Shown piece by piece: positions 45,458 to 53,826 of a stretch of DNA of 64,000 bases. The notes under the pieces were generated by a model. That model was not told the DNA's origin. It searched no databases and saw only the letters and a program-made list of their open reading frames with translations. The translations under genes and the position numbers were made by a program. Within the stretch, counting starts at the first letter, position 1, and each line of letters starts with the position of its first letter. The DNA comes from Thauera sp. JM12B12 (GTDB taxonomy: Bacteria; Pseudomonadota; Gammaproteobacteria; Burkholderiales; Rhodocyclaceae), in the NCBI RefSeq assembly GCF_039614725.1, contig NZ_CP154859.1, positions 1 to 64,000 on the forward strand, written 5' to 3'.

Positions 45458-45868
45458 ATGAACGACCCGACCGCCATGCCGCGCGGCGAACCCGCGATCC
45501 GCACCATCGCCATGCCCGCCGACGCCAACCCCGCCGGCGACATCTTCGGCGGCTGGCTGATGGCGCAGATGGACCTCGCCGCCGGCAACGTCGCCGCCCG
45601 CCGCGCGCGCAGCCGCTGCGCCACGGTGTCGGTGGACCGCATCACCTTCCTGCGCCCGGTGTTCATCGGCGACGAGGTCAGCCTCCACGCCGAGATCGTG
45701 CGCGTCGGCCGCAGCTCGATGACGATCGAGGTCGAGGCCTGGCGCCGCTCGCGCGACGGCGAGGAACAGGTCAAGGTCACCGACGCCAGCTTCGTCTTCG
45801 TCGCCCTCGACCAGGGCGGGCGGCCGCGGGTGATCAGTCCTGGATCTCCTTCCTCGGCAGACGCGTAA
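45458..45868 (+). CDS. yciA: YciA-type acyl-CoA thioesterase
   Basis: 136-residue hotdog-fold thioesterase. The active region PADANPAGDIFGGWLMAQMD (catalytic Asp/Gly and helix) and VSVDRITFLRPVFIGDEV match YciA closely. YciA hydrolyses a broad range of acyl-CoAs, freeing CoA. Same strand as the citrate-lyase-like genes with an 80-base gap and followed by a strong stem-loop, so probably last gene of that operon; it could drain acyl-CoA made upstream. Confidence 0.9.
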   Translation: MNDPTAMPRGEPAIRTIAMPADANPAGDIFGGWLMAQMDLAAGNVAARRARSRCATVSVDRITFLRPVFIGDEVSLHAEIVRVGRSSMTIEVEAWRRSRDGEEQVKVTDASFVFVALDQGGRPRVISPGSPSSADA

Positions 45869-45875
45869 CGTCGAA

Positions 45876-46126
45876 TCACTGCCGGGTGCGCAGCAATCCT
45901 GATGGAGGCGGAATTCGCAAGAGTTCCGCCTCCATTGCTTTGCGCAAGGGCGGCAGATGCCTGACGATCACATTCCAGACAAGGCTCAGATACACGGATA
46001 GCGAATCACCGCGTCCGGGGTCTTCGCATCGGCATGGAAGGCAGCCTCACCTTCGATGGTGAAGGCATCGATACGGTCCAGGCAAAGCCGGATGTGCTTC
46101 AGAAAGACGACGGGCTCCCGCCTCAC
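45876..46126 (-). pseudogene. HepT-like toxin remnant with internal deletion
   Basis: The GTG at 46126 overlaps the mntA stop (GTGA). The first 42 codons give a typical HepT start (FLKHIRLCLDRIDAFTIEGE then DAVIR) and then run into TGA at 45986. In the next frame, from about 46005 to 45876, the typical HepT end appears (LVWNVIVRHLPPLRKAME). The central part, which in HepT carries the RNase/AMPylation motif Rx4-6HxY, is missing. The simplest reading is one internal deletion that also shifted the frame. The toxin cannot be active. Confidence 0.8.
45903..45934 (+). terminator. Stem-loop after yciA
   Basis: A perfect 11-bp stem TGGAGGCGGAA/TTCCGCCTCCA (45903-45913 with 45924-45934) with a 10-base loop, followed by TTGCTTTG. 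It ends the plus-strand operon 34 bases after the yciA stop and overlaps the 3' end of the HepT remnant, so it may have arrived or been retained with the deletion event. Confidence 0.7.
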
Positions 46127-46413
46127 AGGGGCCTCGCTTCGGCCAGGATCCGTTGGCGCAGGAAGGGGCTCACGCCATCCGCGGTCACCACGTCCGCGCG
46201 GCGACCGAGCAGGGCCTCGATGTCCTGCTGCAACCCGACCAGATCGAGCAGGGACGCACCCGCGTCGAAATCCACCAGGAAGTCGACATCGGAATCCGGC
46301 CGGTCCTCGCCGCGCGCCACCGACCCGAAGACCCTCAGGTTGCGCGCCTTGTGGCTTGCTGCCGCGCGAAGCAGATCGCTTTTCCTGCGGCTGATTTCCT
46401 CAAACGTCGTCAT
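46123..46413 (-). CDS. mntA: MntA-type minimal nucleotidyltransferase antitoxin
   Basis: 96 residues starting MTTFEEISRRK. The nucleotidyltransferase signature GSVARGEDRPDSDVDFLVDF is intact (GSx10DxD). In type VII toxin-antitoxin pairs MntA neutralises HepT by adding AMP to its Tyr. Its target here is a broken HepT, so the gene may be a stranded remnant or act on another HepT. The frame is open upstream to 46638 without coding character. Confidence 0.88.
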   Translation of the reverse strand: MTTFEEISRRKSDLLRAAASHKARNLRVFGSVARGEDRPDSDVDFLVDFDAGASLLDLVGLQQDIEALLGRRADVVTADGVSPFLRQRILAEARPL

Positions 46414-46636
46414 CACCGTTCCCTCGGACCAAGACAATGAGAGTGTAGCGATTCGGCTATTACCCGCAGAGGCTTCGAGCGGATCTCCTGGCGGACGTTC
46501 GAGATGGCGATCAAGCGGCGACGCAAAGTCACCACGATCGGTAGGGCAGGCACTGCACGGGCAAGCGGGCGACCCCGTCCTCACCGTCGAGCCGACGAGG
46601 TTCAAGGTGAGCCGTCGAGTCCTCGGAGCTCGCCGC
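46414..46636. other. Gap between mntA and the tctA terminators
   Basis: 223 bases with no gene I can support. It should hold the mntA promoter at its left edge. A pair of similar CCGTCGAG blocks around 46580-46620 looks like decayed coding sequence, but I recognise no family. Possibly part of the same genomic scar as the HepT deletion. Confidence 0.35.
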
Positions 46637-46664
46637 AAAAAAAAACGGGCGCCCTCAGGCGCCC
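46637..46664 (-). terminator. Rho-independent terminator of the tct operon
   Basis: Perfect 7-bp GGGCGCC/GGCGCCC stem (46647-46653 with 46658-46664), 4-base loop, and nine A at 46637-46645 (T tract on the minus strand). A second perfect 8-bp stem (GGCGGCCC/GGGCCGCC, 46674-46695) lies just before it, nearer tctA, giving a tandem arrangement. Confidence 0.9.
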
Positions 46665-46753
46665 ATCGAAAACGGCGGCCCGGGAGGGGGCCGCCGCACG
46701 CGGAGTTCCGTCACGACGCAGCGGACGGAATTCCGCGGAGGTGAGTCTTCAAC

Positions 46754-48259
46754 TCATGCCTGGGCCACCGCGCGGCGGTTGTCCAGCATGCGCATCACGC
46801 GCGGGCCGAGCAGCATGCCCACCGCCACCACCCACAGGCCGATCGCGATCGGGCTGGCGAACAGCACGCTGACGTCGCCGTTGCTGATCGAGAGGGCGCG
46901 GCGTAGGTTCTGCTCCATCATGTCGCCGAGCACGAAGCCGAGGATGAAGGGCGCGATCGGGAAGTTCATCACCCGCAGCAGGTAGCCGATGCCGCCGATG
47001 AAGGTACCGAGGATGAGGTCGAAGGTCGTGCCATGCACCGCATACACGCCCACCAGCGACACCGCCGCCACGCCCGGCACCAGCAGCCAGTTGGGGATCG
47101 ACAGGAAGGCCACGAACACGCGGATCAGCGGGATGTTCATCACCAGCAGCATGACGTTGGCGATGAACAGCGAGGCGATCAGGCCCCACACGATCACCGG
47201 CTGGTCCTGGAACAGGGTCGGACCCGGGGTGATGTTGTACAGCGTCAGCGCGCCGATCATCACCGCGGTGGTGCCCGAACCCGGCACGCCCAGCGTCAGC
47301 ATCGGCACCAGCGAGCCGTTGGCCGAGGCGTTGTTGGCCGCTTCGGGCGCAGCCACGCCGCGGATGTCACCCTGGCCGAACTGGTGATCCTTGCCCGCCA
47401 TGCGACGTTCGGCGGCGTAGCACATCGCCGAGGCGATGGTGGCGCCGGCGCCCGGCAGCACGCCGATGAAGAAGCCCGACACCGCGCAACGCAGCAGGGT
47501 CCACTTCGCCACCAGGAACTCCTTCATGCTGAACATCAGCCGCCCGGTGAGGGTGATCGGCGCGCTCGCGGCGTGCTCGTTCTGCAGCATCAGCATCAGC
47601 TCGCTGACCGCGAACAGGCCGATCACGATGACGATGAAGGGAATGCCGTCCTGCAGGTGCAGCGCGTCGAAGGTGTAGCGATAGACGCCGCTGTTGGCAT
47701 CGATGCCCACGGTCGACAGCAGCAGCCCGATCAGGCACGCGGTCATCGCCTTGGGCAGCGAGTCACCGACCAGGCCACCCAGGCAGCACAGCGCCAGCAC
47801 CATCAGCACGAAGTACTCGGCGGGGCCGAAGGCGATCGCCCATTCGGCGAGCAGCGGCGCGAAGGCGACGATGCCGATGGTGGCGACCAGCGCGCCGGTG
47901 AAGGAGGCGACCGCCGACATCGACAACGCCGGGCCGGCCAGACCCTTCTTCGCCATCGGATAGCCGTCCATCGTCGTCATCACCGCACCGGCATCGCCGG
48001 GCACGTTGATCAGGATCGCCGAGATGCGCCCGCCATACTCGCAGCCGGCGTACACCGCGCACAGCAGGATCAGCGCGGATTCGGGCGGCAGCTTCATGGC
48101 GAACGCGATCGGCAGCAGGATGGCGACACCATTGATCGGGCCGAGGCCGGGCAACAGGCCCACCACGGTGCCGATGAAGCAGCCGATCAGCGCGATCATC
48201 AGGTTTTCGGGCGTGCCGGCGACGGCGAAGCCCTGCATCAGCATAGACAAGGTTTCCAT
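46754..48259 (-). CDS. tctA: Tripartite tricarboxylate transporter large membrane subunit TctA
   Basis: 501 residues, about twelve membrane helices, the transport subunit of the secondary TTT transporter. Family hallmarks: LPGLGPINGVAILLP, the glycine-rich YGGRISAILINVPGDAGAVMTT segment and LGVPGSGTTAVMIGAL. It works with TctB and the periplasmic TctC to carry tricarboxylates such as citrate, driven by ion gradients. Its ATG is 3 bases after the tctB stop. Confidence 0.96.
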   Translation of the reverse strand: METLSMLMQGFAVAGTPENLMIALIGCFIGTVVGLLPGLGPINGVAILLPIAFAMKLPPESALILLCAVYAGCEYGGRISAILINVPGDAGAVMTTMDGYPMAKKGLAGPALSMSAVASFTGALVATIGIVAFAPLLAEWAIAFGPAEYFVLMVLALCCLGGLVGDSLPKAMTACLIGLLLSTVGIDANSGVYRYTFDALHLQDGIPFIVIVIGLFAVSELMLMLQNEHAASAPITLTGRLMFSMKEFLVAKWTLLRCAVSGFFIGVLPGAGATIASAMCYAAERRMAGKDHQFGQGDIRGVAAPEAANNASANGSLVPMLTLGVPGSGTTAVMIGALTLYNITPGPTLFQDQPVIVWGLIASLFIANVMLLVMNIPLIRVFVAFLSIPNWLLVPGVAAVSLVGVYAVHGTTFDLILGTFIGGIGYLLRVMNFPIAPFILGFVLGDMMEQNLRRALSISNGDVSVLFASPIAIGLWVVAVGMLLGPRVMRMLDNRRAVAQA

Positions 48260-48262
48260 GAC

Positions 48263-48706
48263 TTACCCCAGGATGCCGTTGAGCCACAGCCCGGTCGGCA
48301 GCGCGACGTCGAGCAGGCGGTCAAAGAAGAAGAACATGCCCAGGCCCAGGCCGATGCCGCCGAGCACGCATTGCCTCCAGGAGCCGCCGAAGAAGCGCGC
48401 GACCGGAACGCTCATCAGCGCGGTGGAGATGATGAAGCCGAGCTTGTCGAACAGCAGGGCATAGGCCAGCACGATCAGAAACAGCAGGCCGATGCGCGCG
48501 AGCACCGGAGGCGGCGCCCAGTTCGCATCACTCTTCTTCTCGAGCATCAGCGCGATCGCGCAGATGCCCAGAAGGAACAGCACCAGCAGCGGGAAGGCGC
48601 GCGGTCCGACCGGCTCGTAGGACACCGGCGGCACGTAGTTCCAGCCGATGGCGATGCCGGCGATGCTGACCAGCAGCAGCACGCCGCCGAGGATTCTTTC
48701 ACTCAT
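48263..48706 (-). CDS. tctB: Tripartite tricarboxylate transporter small membrane subunit TctB
   Basis: 147 residues with four predicted membrane helices, the usual size and layout of TctB (RILGGVLLLVSIAGIAIGW; GPRAFPLLVLFLLGI). Ribosome site GGGAGATCGAC before the ATG at 48706. Middle gene of tctCBA. Confidence 0.93.
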   Translation of the reverse strand: MSERILGGVLLLVSIAGIAIGWNYVPPVSYEPVGPRAFPLLVLFLLGICAIALMLEKKSDANWAPPPVLARIGLLFLIVLAYALLFDKLGFIISTALMSVPVARFFGGSWRQCVLGGIGLGLGMFFFFDRLLDVALPTGLWLNGILG

Positions 48707-48768
48707 GTCGATCTCCCGATGAGGAGGCCCTCCGCGCCGCCGACGGCAGGGAGGGCGGGGATGGCGGC

Positions 48769-49752
48769 TTACTGGGCGATCAGACCGAATTCACGGGCGA
48801 GTTCGGCGTAGCGCCTGACTTCCTTGCTCACATAGTCCTGGAGCGCCGGACCCGTGAGGCCGAAGGGGAACAGGCCGCGCTCCTGGCGCAGCTTGTCGAA
48901 CTCGGGCGAAGCCAGCATCTTGTCGAAGGCGGCGGTCCACCACTGGTGCTCGGCGTCGGCGACCTTGGGGCCCATGTAGTAGCCGCGCGCGATCGTCCAG
49001 TCGACCTTGTAGCCCTGCTCGATCGCGGTCGGGATGGCGGCGAGCTCGCCCGGCAGGCGCTCGGGGGCGAGCACCGCGAGCACGCGCACGCGGCCGCCCT
49101 TGAGGTGCGCGGCGACTTCCGAGGCATCACCGGTATAGGCCTGCACATGGCCGCCCATCAGCGCGGTCATGGCCTCGCCACCGCCCTCGAAGGCGACGTA
49201 GCGCATGTCCCGGTAATTGACGCCGGCTTCCTTGGCGATCAGCGCCGACTTCATCCAGTCCTGGCTGCCGACCGAGCCGCCGGCGCCATAGACGATCTTG
49301 CCGGGCGTCGCACGGGTGGCCTCGATCAGATCCTTCAGCGACTGGTAGGGGGCGTCGGCCTTGACGATCACCGCGCCATAGTCGGCGCCGACGGCGGCGA
49401 CCCATTTGACGTCCTGCTCGGTGTACTTGCCGAACTTGCCGATCGCCAGGTTCAGGAAGGAGCCGCCGGAGAACGCGACCACGGTGCCGCCCTCGGCCGG
49501 TCGGTTGGCGATCACGGTGTTGTAGGCAACCGCGCCGATGCCGCCGGGCATGTAGGTCACCCGCATCGGCGCCTCGAGATACTTGCCGTCCTGCAACGCG
49601 CTCTGCAACAGCTTGCAGGTGAGGTCGAAGCCGCCGCCCGGCTTGGCGGGCGCGATGCACTCGGGTTTCTCGGGGGCGGCGTGGACGACGCCGGCGGCGA
49701 GGGTGGCGAGCACCGCGGTGGTGGCGGCAAACAGGGTCTTCTTCAGCAACAT
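48769..49752 (-). CDS. tctC: TctC/Bug-family tricarboxylate-binding protein
   Basis: 327 residues: signal peptide ending VVHA-AP, then the Bug-family fold with the carboxylate-binding loop CIAPAKPGGGFDLTCKLLQ and the conserved PGGIGAVAYN. It captures the substrate in the periplasm for TctAB. The ATG at 49752 follows GGAGGAGACCATC. First gene of tctCBA; the tandem repeat lies 82 bases upstream. Confidence 0.95.
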   Translation of the reverse strand: MLLKKTLFAATTAVLATLAAGVVHAAPEKPECIAPAKPGGGFDLTCKLLQSALQDGKYLEAPMRVTYMPGGIGAVAYNTVIANRPAEGGTVVAFSGGSFLNLAIGKFGKYTEQDVKWVAAVGADYGAVIVKADAPYQSLKDLIEATRATPGKIVYGAGGSVGSQDWMKSALIAKEAGVNYRDMRYVAFEGGGEAMTALMGGHVQAYTGDASEVAAHLKGGRVRVLAVLAPERLPGELAAIPTAIEQGYKVDWTIARGYYMGPKVADAEHQWWTAAFDKMLASPEFDKLRQERGLFPFGLTGPALQDYVSKEVRRYAELAREFGLIAQ

Positions 49753-49834
49753 GATGGTCTCCTCCATATCGGATGTGTTCGCTGCACGGCGGACACGAAC
49801 CGCCCCACAGGGTGAGGCGGACGATACGGAGGAG

Positions 49835-49854
49835 GGCTTTCGATTGGCTTTCAG
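49835..49854 (-). promoter_or_regulatory. Tandem-repeat site upstream of tctCBA
   Basis: On the minus strand CTGAAAGCCAATCGAAAGCC, differing in one base from the site before the porin (40191-40210) and pointing toward tctC in the same relative orientation. About 8 bases past it lies TATCGT, a possible -10; a similar TATC lies past the weaker copy at 37922. Likely TctD-type regulator site. Confidence 0.75.
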
Positions 49855-49900
49855 TATCGCGACCGGCGCCCTCGCGCATCCGGTCGCGCACGTCCGGCGC

Positions 49901-51493
49901 TCAGGGATGGCGCCAGAACGCGAAGGCCTGGAAGCGACTGCCTTGCCACCACGCGCCCGCCGGCGGCGCACGCAGCACGTTGCGCGTACCGGCCTGCGAT
50001 TCGAGCGGACGCAGGACCTCGTTGTGCGCACTGCGCACGGCTTTCGCCTCCGCGGTCTCCGGCACCACGGCGGTAATGTGGCCCGGACGGTTGAGGTCGA
50101 CGCGGCGGGCGACGATCACGCACACCTGGCCAGCGTTGGCGGCGGCCTGCAGCGCGGTGAGATCGATCTCGCGCTGCCAGCCGAAGGCCGGCCCGAAGTC
50201 CTCCAGCCAGTCGTAGAGCGCATTGGCGTTGAGTTCGCGCACCGTGCGGCCGTACTCCACCGCCAGCTTCTCGCCCTCGCGCAGGCGCAGCAGCGCGCGG
50301 TCGGTCCACCACACCCGCGGCAGGTACACGCCGCACAGGTACGCGAAGTCGGTCGCGTAGATGTTGCAGTAGGTGCTGCCGCCCCTGGGCTGGTAGCGCC
50401 GATGGAGGGGGTTGGCAGGATCCAGGTAGTCGATGATCGCCGAGACCGATTTCGCCATCGCCTCGGCGCTGCGTCCGCTGCGCGCCGGCCGGCCGGCCTC
50501 GCCGAGCGGGTATGCGCGCCCGCCGTCGTGATCGCGGCGAATGTCGGCACGCTCCTGCGCCATGTGTGCGGCAGGCGGCGCCACCACGGCGGGCGCCGCC
50601 TGGAGCGCGCCGCGGCTGCGCGTGCGCGGCAGGGGCGCGAGGTAGCGCTCGGCCACCACGCCCTCGCGCAGCAGCCCGCTCAACGACACGCGCACGCGCA
50701 CCCATCCCGCCTCCGGCGCCGCACCGAGCACCTGCACGTCCTTGCCCTGGTTGAGGAGGGCGAGCCGGGTGCGCTCGGCCACCACCGGCGCGCTGCGCAG
50801 CACGAGCTGGGTGGCGGTGACGCGATGCGTGGGCTGCAGCGCGGGCGGGCGCGCGACCGCGGCGACGCTGCCGGCGGCGGCCAGCTCGCCGAGCGCACGC
50901 TTTGCCTTGGCCAGCAGGGCGTGGCGGTCTTCGTAACCATTGAGCCCGCCATTGATGCGGCGGGTGATGGTGCTCAGGTCGTCGGCGTCGGCGAGGGCGT
51001 TGAGGCCGTTCTTCTCCCAGAAATACACCGCGGACTCCACCGCGTAGCGCTCGGCCACCCAATCCGGGTTGGTCACCACGTCGGCACCGACCCACTGCGC
51101 GAAGCTGCGGTAGTTGTCCTTGCCGGTGAGCTGGATCAGGCCGCGCCCGCGGAAGCGGAAGCCGTCCCCGGTCGACTCCGGGCCGTTGCCCATGCGGCTG
51201 CCATAGACCCGGCTGCCGATGCGCTCGGGCTGGCGCGCGTAGGCCTCGGCCTCGGCATCGGTGCGGAAATACTTGCGGAAGGTCTTGCGCAGACCTGCGG
51301 CCGAGTAGTTGAGGTTCTCCTGCGTCAGTCGCAGATGGCCGGACTCGTGCATCACCTGGGCGAGGAAATGCGCGATGCGCAGCTCCGAGTCGATGCCATG
51401 CACCGCCATCGCCGCGTTCAGGGTGTCGAGATAGCGGTCGGCGTTGGCCGCGGAGGCGCCCATCCGGGTGAGCAGGTCGCGCGTGATCAGCAT
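49901..51493 (-). CDS. GH19-like / SH3 / cysteine-hydrolase fusion, putative peptidoglycan hydrolase
   Basis: 530 residues in three parts. About 1-200 is a GH19 chitinase/lysozyme-like domain (IAHFLAQVMHESGHLRL; FRFRGRGLIQLTGKDNY). About 215-290 looks like a bacterial SH3 wall-binding domain (ATQLVLRSAPVV; VQVLGAAPEAGWVRVR). About 350-530 has a possible papain-like arrangement, Cys in STYCNIYATDFAYLCG and His in RPGHITAVVPE. No signal peptide is evident, so export would need lysis or a secretion system. The ATG at 51493 is preceded by GGAG; the frame is open a little further. Lysozyme-like activity is the best guess. Confidence 0.75.
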   Translation of the reverse strand: MLITRDLLTRMGASAANADRYLDTLNAAMAVHGIDSELRIAHFLAQVMHESGHLRLTQENLNYSAAGLRKTFRKYFRTDAEAEAYARQPERIGSRVYGSRMGNGPESTGDGFRFRGRGLIQLTGKDNYRSFAQWVGADVVTNPDWVAERYAVESAVYFWEKNGLNALADADDLSTITRRINGGLNGYEDRHALLAKAKRALGELAAAGSVAAVARPPALQPTHRVTATQLVLRSAPVVAERTRLALLNQGKDVQVLGAAPEAGWVRVRVSLSGLLREGVVAERYLAPLPRTRSRGALQAAPAVVAPPAAHMAQERADIRRDHDGGRAYPLGEAGRPARSGRSAEAMAKSVSAIIDYLDPANPLHRRYQPRGGSTYCNIYATDFAYLCGVYLPRVWWTDRALLRLREGEKLAVEYGRTVRELNANALYDWLEDFGPAFGWQREIDLTALQAAANAGQVCVIVARRVDLNRPGHITAVVPETAEAKAVRSAHNEVLRPLESQAGTRNVLRAPPAGAWWQGSRFQAFAFWRHP

Positions 51494-51632
51494 GGGGTTC
51501 TCCAGTGTCGAAGCCGGGTCCAACTCAACTTAAGCCCATGGAATGCGCCATTGCAAGCCATCCGCCACGACGCAGCGGCGCACGGTGAAGTTCGCGGATA
51601 ATGCCCGCGTGTGCAGCCCCCGGATGGAAGCG

Positions 51633-52184
51633 ATGCGAACGACCCCTGCGCGCCGGCACCCGCCGGCGCTGAGCACCGCGCGTGCGCTCTGCGTGCTGGC
51701 CAGCCTCGCTTTCGCCGGCGGCTGCAGTGCCGGAAGCCCCCCGCCCGATCCCGCTGCGCTCGCGACCGCCCCCCGCCTGATCGTATGCGGCCAGCTCGAC
51801 GACATCGACCAGACCCGTCTCGTCCTCGGCCTGGGCGCGGACGGCGTGCACGTGACCCGCTTCGAGCTCGTCACCCCCGACTTCATCTGGCGTATCCCCG
51901 GTCAGCCGGAGACCCGGCGCTTCCCCGCCGGCGAGAGCGACGCCTCGCCCGACCTCGCCGCTACGCTGCGGTTCGCTGCGCTGACCGATGCCGAAGGGGA
52001 CCTGCGCCTGCTCGACTTCGCGGCCCCCGCCCCCGACGCGGTGCAGCTCGAAGGCCTGCGCGGCTCGCTCGCCCTGCACGAGCGCTGGCTCAATGAACGT
52101 GCGCTCGCCTCGCTGTTCTACGCCGCGACCGGCAACGTGCAGGAAGTCGTCGCGCTCGAATGCCGCCGCGTCGGCGAACGGTGA
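51633..52184 (+). CDS. Putative lipoprotein of unknown function
   Basis: 183 residues with an N-terminal basic stretch, a hydrophobic helix and a lipobox-like FAGGC. The mature part has two further Cys (IVCGQL near the start, ALECRR at the end) that could form a disulphide. No family recognised. Start at 51633, with GGAAG just upstream; an ATG at 51624 is possible. Confidence 0.7.
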   Translation: MRTTPARRHPPALSTARALCVLASLAFAGGCSAGSPPPDPAALATAPRLIVCGQLDDIDQTRLVLGLGADGVHVTRFELVTPDFIWRIPGQPETRRFPAGESDASPDLAATLRFAALTDAEGDLRLLDFAAPAPDAVQLEGLRGSLALHERWLNERALASLFYAATGNVQEVVALECRRVGER

Positions 52185-52193
52185 GACACGCGC

Positions 52194-53672
52194 TCAGAAT
52201 CGCCAGGTCGCGCGCCCGGCATGCTTGGCGCGGTACATCGCCGCGTCCGCGCCGGCGATCAGGGCGGCGGGGCTGTCCGCATCCTGCGGGAACAGCGCCA
52301 CGCCCACGCTGGCGGAAATGCTCACCGCCTGGCCGTCGATCTCGAACGGCTCGGACAGCCGCTCGACCACCTTCTCCGCCGCCTGCCCGGCAAGCGCCGT
52401 GCCCCGGGCTGCGGGCATCAGCACCACGAACTCGTCGCCGCCGAGACGAGCGACGGTATCTTCGCTGCGAAACAGCTGCTCCAGGCGGTGCGCGACCTCG
52501 ACCAGCAGGCGATCGCCGAACTCATGCCCGAAGCGGTCATTGACGGGCTTGAACAGGTCGAGATCGATGAACAGCACGACCACCTCGGCATCCTGCCGGC
52601 GCGCATGCTCGAGCATGCGCTCCAGGCGGTCGAGCAGCAGGGCACGATTCGGCAGTCCGGTGACCAGGTCGAAGTTCGCGCGCTGCCAGATCTCGACCGA
52701 AGCCAGGCGGCGCATGGCCTGCCCGTAGCGCCCGAGCGCAACGAGCAAGGCGGCGATGACGGCCACGAACACGGCACTCAGCGCCATGCCGCGGACCATT
52801 GCGCGCTCGCGCGCCTGCCGCACCGGCGCGAGCACGTCCTCCAGCATCAGTCCCGACACCATGAACAAGCCCGAGGACAGGCGGCGCCAGCCAAAAATGC
52901 GCGTCTGGCCGTCGGCCCGGCTCTCACCCATGTAGTCGCCCTCCTCGACCTCGCGCTCGGACAGGAACGATCGCTGCACCCGCAGGCCCTTGCCGTAGTG
53001 CGCTGCGCCATCGAGCGTTCGCACCAGCAACTCGCCCTGGCGCCCCAGCAGGCTGAGGGTGTCGCGCGGTCCCGGATCGAGGCGCATCAGCTGTGACGTC
53101 CAGCCATCGACCGACAGGGCCATCGACACCACGCCTTCGAATGCGCCATCGCGCTGGATCGCCCGGGCCACCTGAATGCTCCAGCGCCCGGTGAGCCGCC
53201 CGAGCACCGGTTCGCTGACCACCAGGACGTCGACGCTGGCGGTAGACAGCTGGCGGAAGTAGTCTCGGTCGCCGAGGAAATTGCGCGGCGAGGGGCCCAG
53301 CGACGAATAGCTCAGGTAGCCCTCGCGGTCGATCACGAAGATCTGCAGCACGAAATCGGAAGCCAGGCCCTGCAGCGCAAGCTGCGCCTGGCGGTCGATC
53401 GCATCGGGACCGTCGCCGACGACGGTGCGCACCGACTTGAGGGCGAGATCGAAACCGTTGAGCGTGGCCTGGACGAGCTCACCGACCGTGCGCGCCTGCG
53501 CGCGGGCCTGCAGGCGCGCGCGCTCCAGGGCCACCACCTCGGCCTGGCCGGCGTTGCGGAGCATGTCCGCCCATCCGAACACGAGCGCAACCAGGCTCAC
53601 CACGACGATGGCGAGTCGAATCGCGTTCAGCGGCCATTGGATGGCGGGGGGCTGCACTGCAGGAGAGGACAC
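52194..53672 (-). CDS. dCache-like GGDEF membrane diguanylate cyclase
   Basis: 492 residues: N-terminal helix (about 18-38), a periplasmic Cache-type sensor (about 45-290; QIFVIDREGYLSYSSLGP, DRDYFRQL), a second helix (about 298-320) and a GGDEF domain. The active loop LGGDEF and the I-site RxxD (RSED) are intact, so c-di-GMP synthesis with product inhibition is expected. GTG start at 53672 after GGAGCG. Cache domains bind small metabolites; the ligand is unknown. Confidence 0.92.
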   Translation of the reverse strand: MSSPAVQPPAIQWPLNAIRLAIVVVSLVALVFGWADMLRNAGQAEVVALERARLQARAQARTVGELVQATLNGFDLALKSVRTVVGDGPDAIDRQAQLALQGLASDFVLQIFVIDREGYLSYSSLGPSPRNFLGDRDYFRQLSTASVDVLVVSEPVLGRLTGRWSIQVARAIQRDGAFEGVVSMALSVDGWTSQLMRLDPGPRDTLSLLGRQGELLVRTLDGAAHYGKGLRVQRSFLSEREVEEGDYMGESRADGQTRIFGWRRLSSGLFMVSGLMLEDVLAPVRQARERAMVRGMALSAVFVAVIAALLVALGRYGQAMRRLASVEIWQRANFDLVTGLPNRALLLDRLERMLEHARRQDAEVVVLFIDLDLFKPVNDRFGHEFGDRLLVEVAHRLEQLFRSEDTVARLGGDEFVVLMPAARGTALAGQAAEKVVERLSEPFEIDGQAVSISASVGVALFPQDADSPAALIAGADAAMYRAKHAGRATWRF

Positions 53673-53826
53673 CCATCGCTCCGCGTCGTGGTGGACGAGC
53701 GCAGGCGCACGCCGCCCGCACCCGCATCAGGAATCGCCTCACATCCTACTGCGCGCCTGCATTCAGGGGGTGTGAGCGAATTCGCGGTCGTCGCGACGAC
53801 ACAACACGGGCGGGCGAGGCCCGCGC

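Noticed and set aside
46440..46638. N-terminal extension of MntA
   Set aside because: The frame is open but lacks coding character and a ribosome site; the nucleotidyltransferase fold begins at the ATG of 46413.
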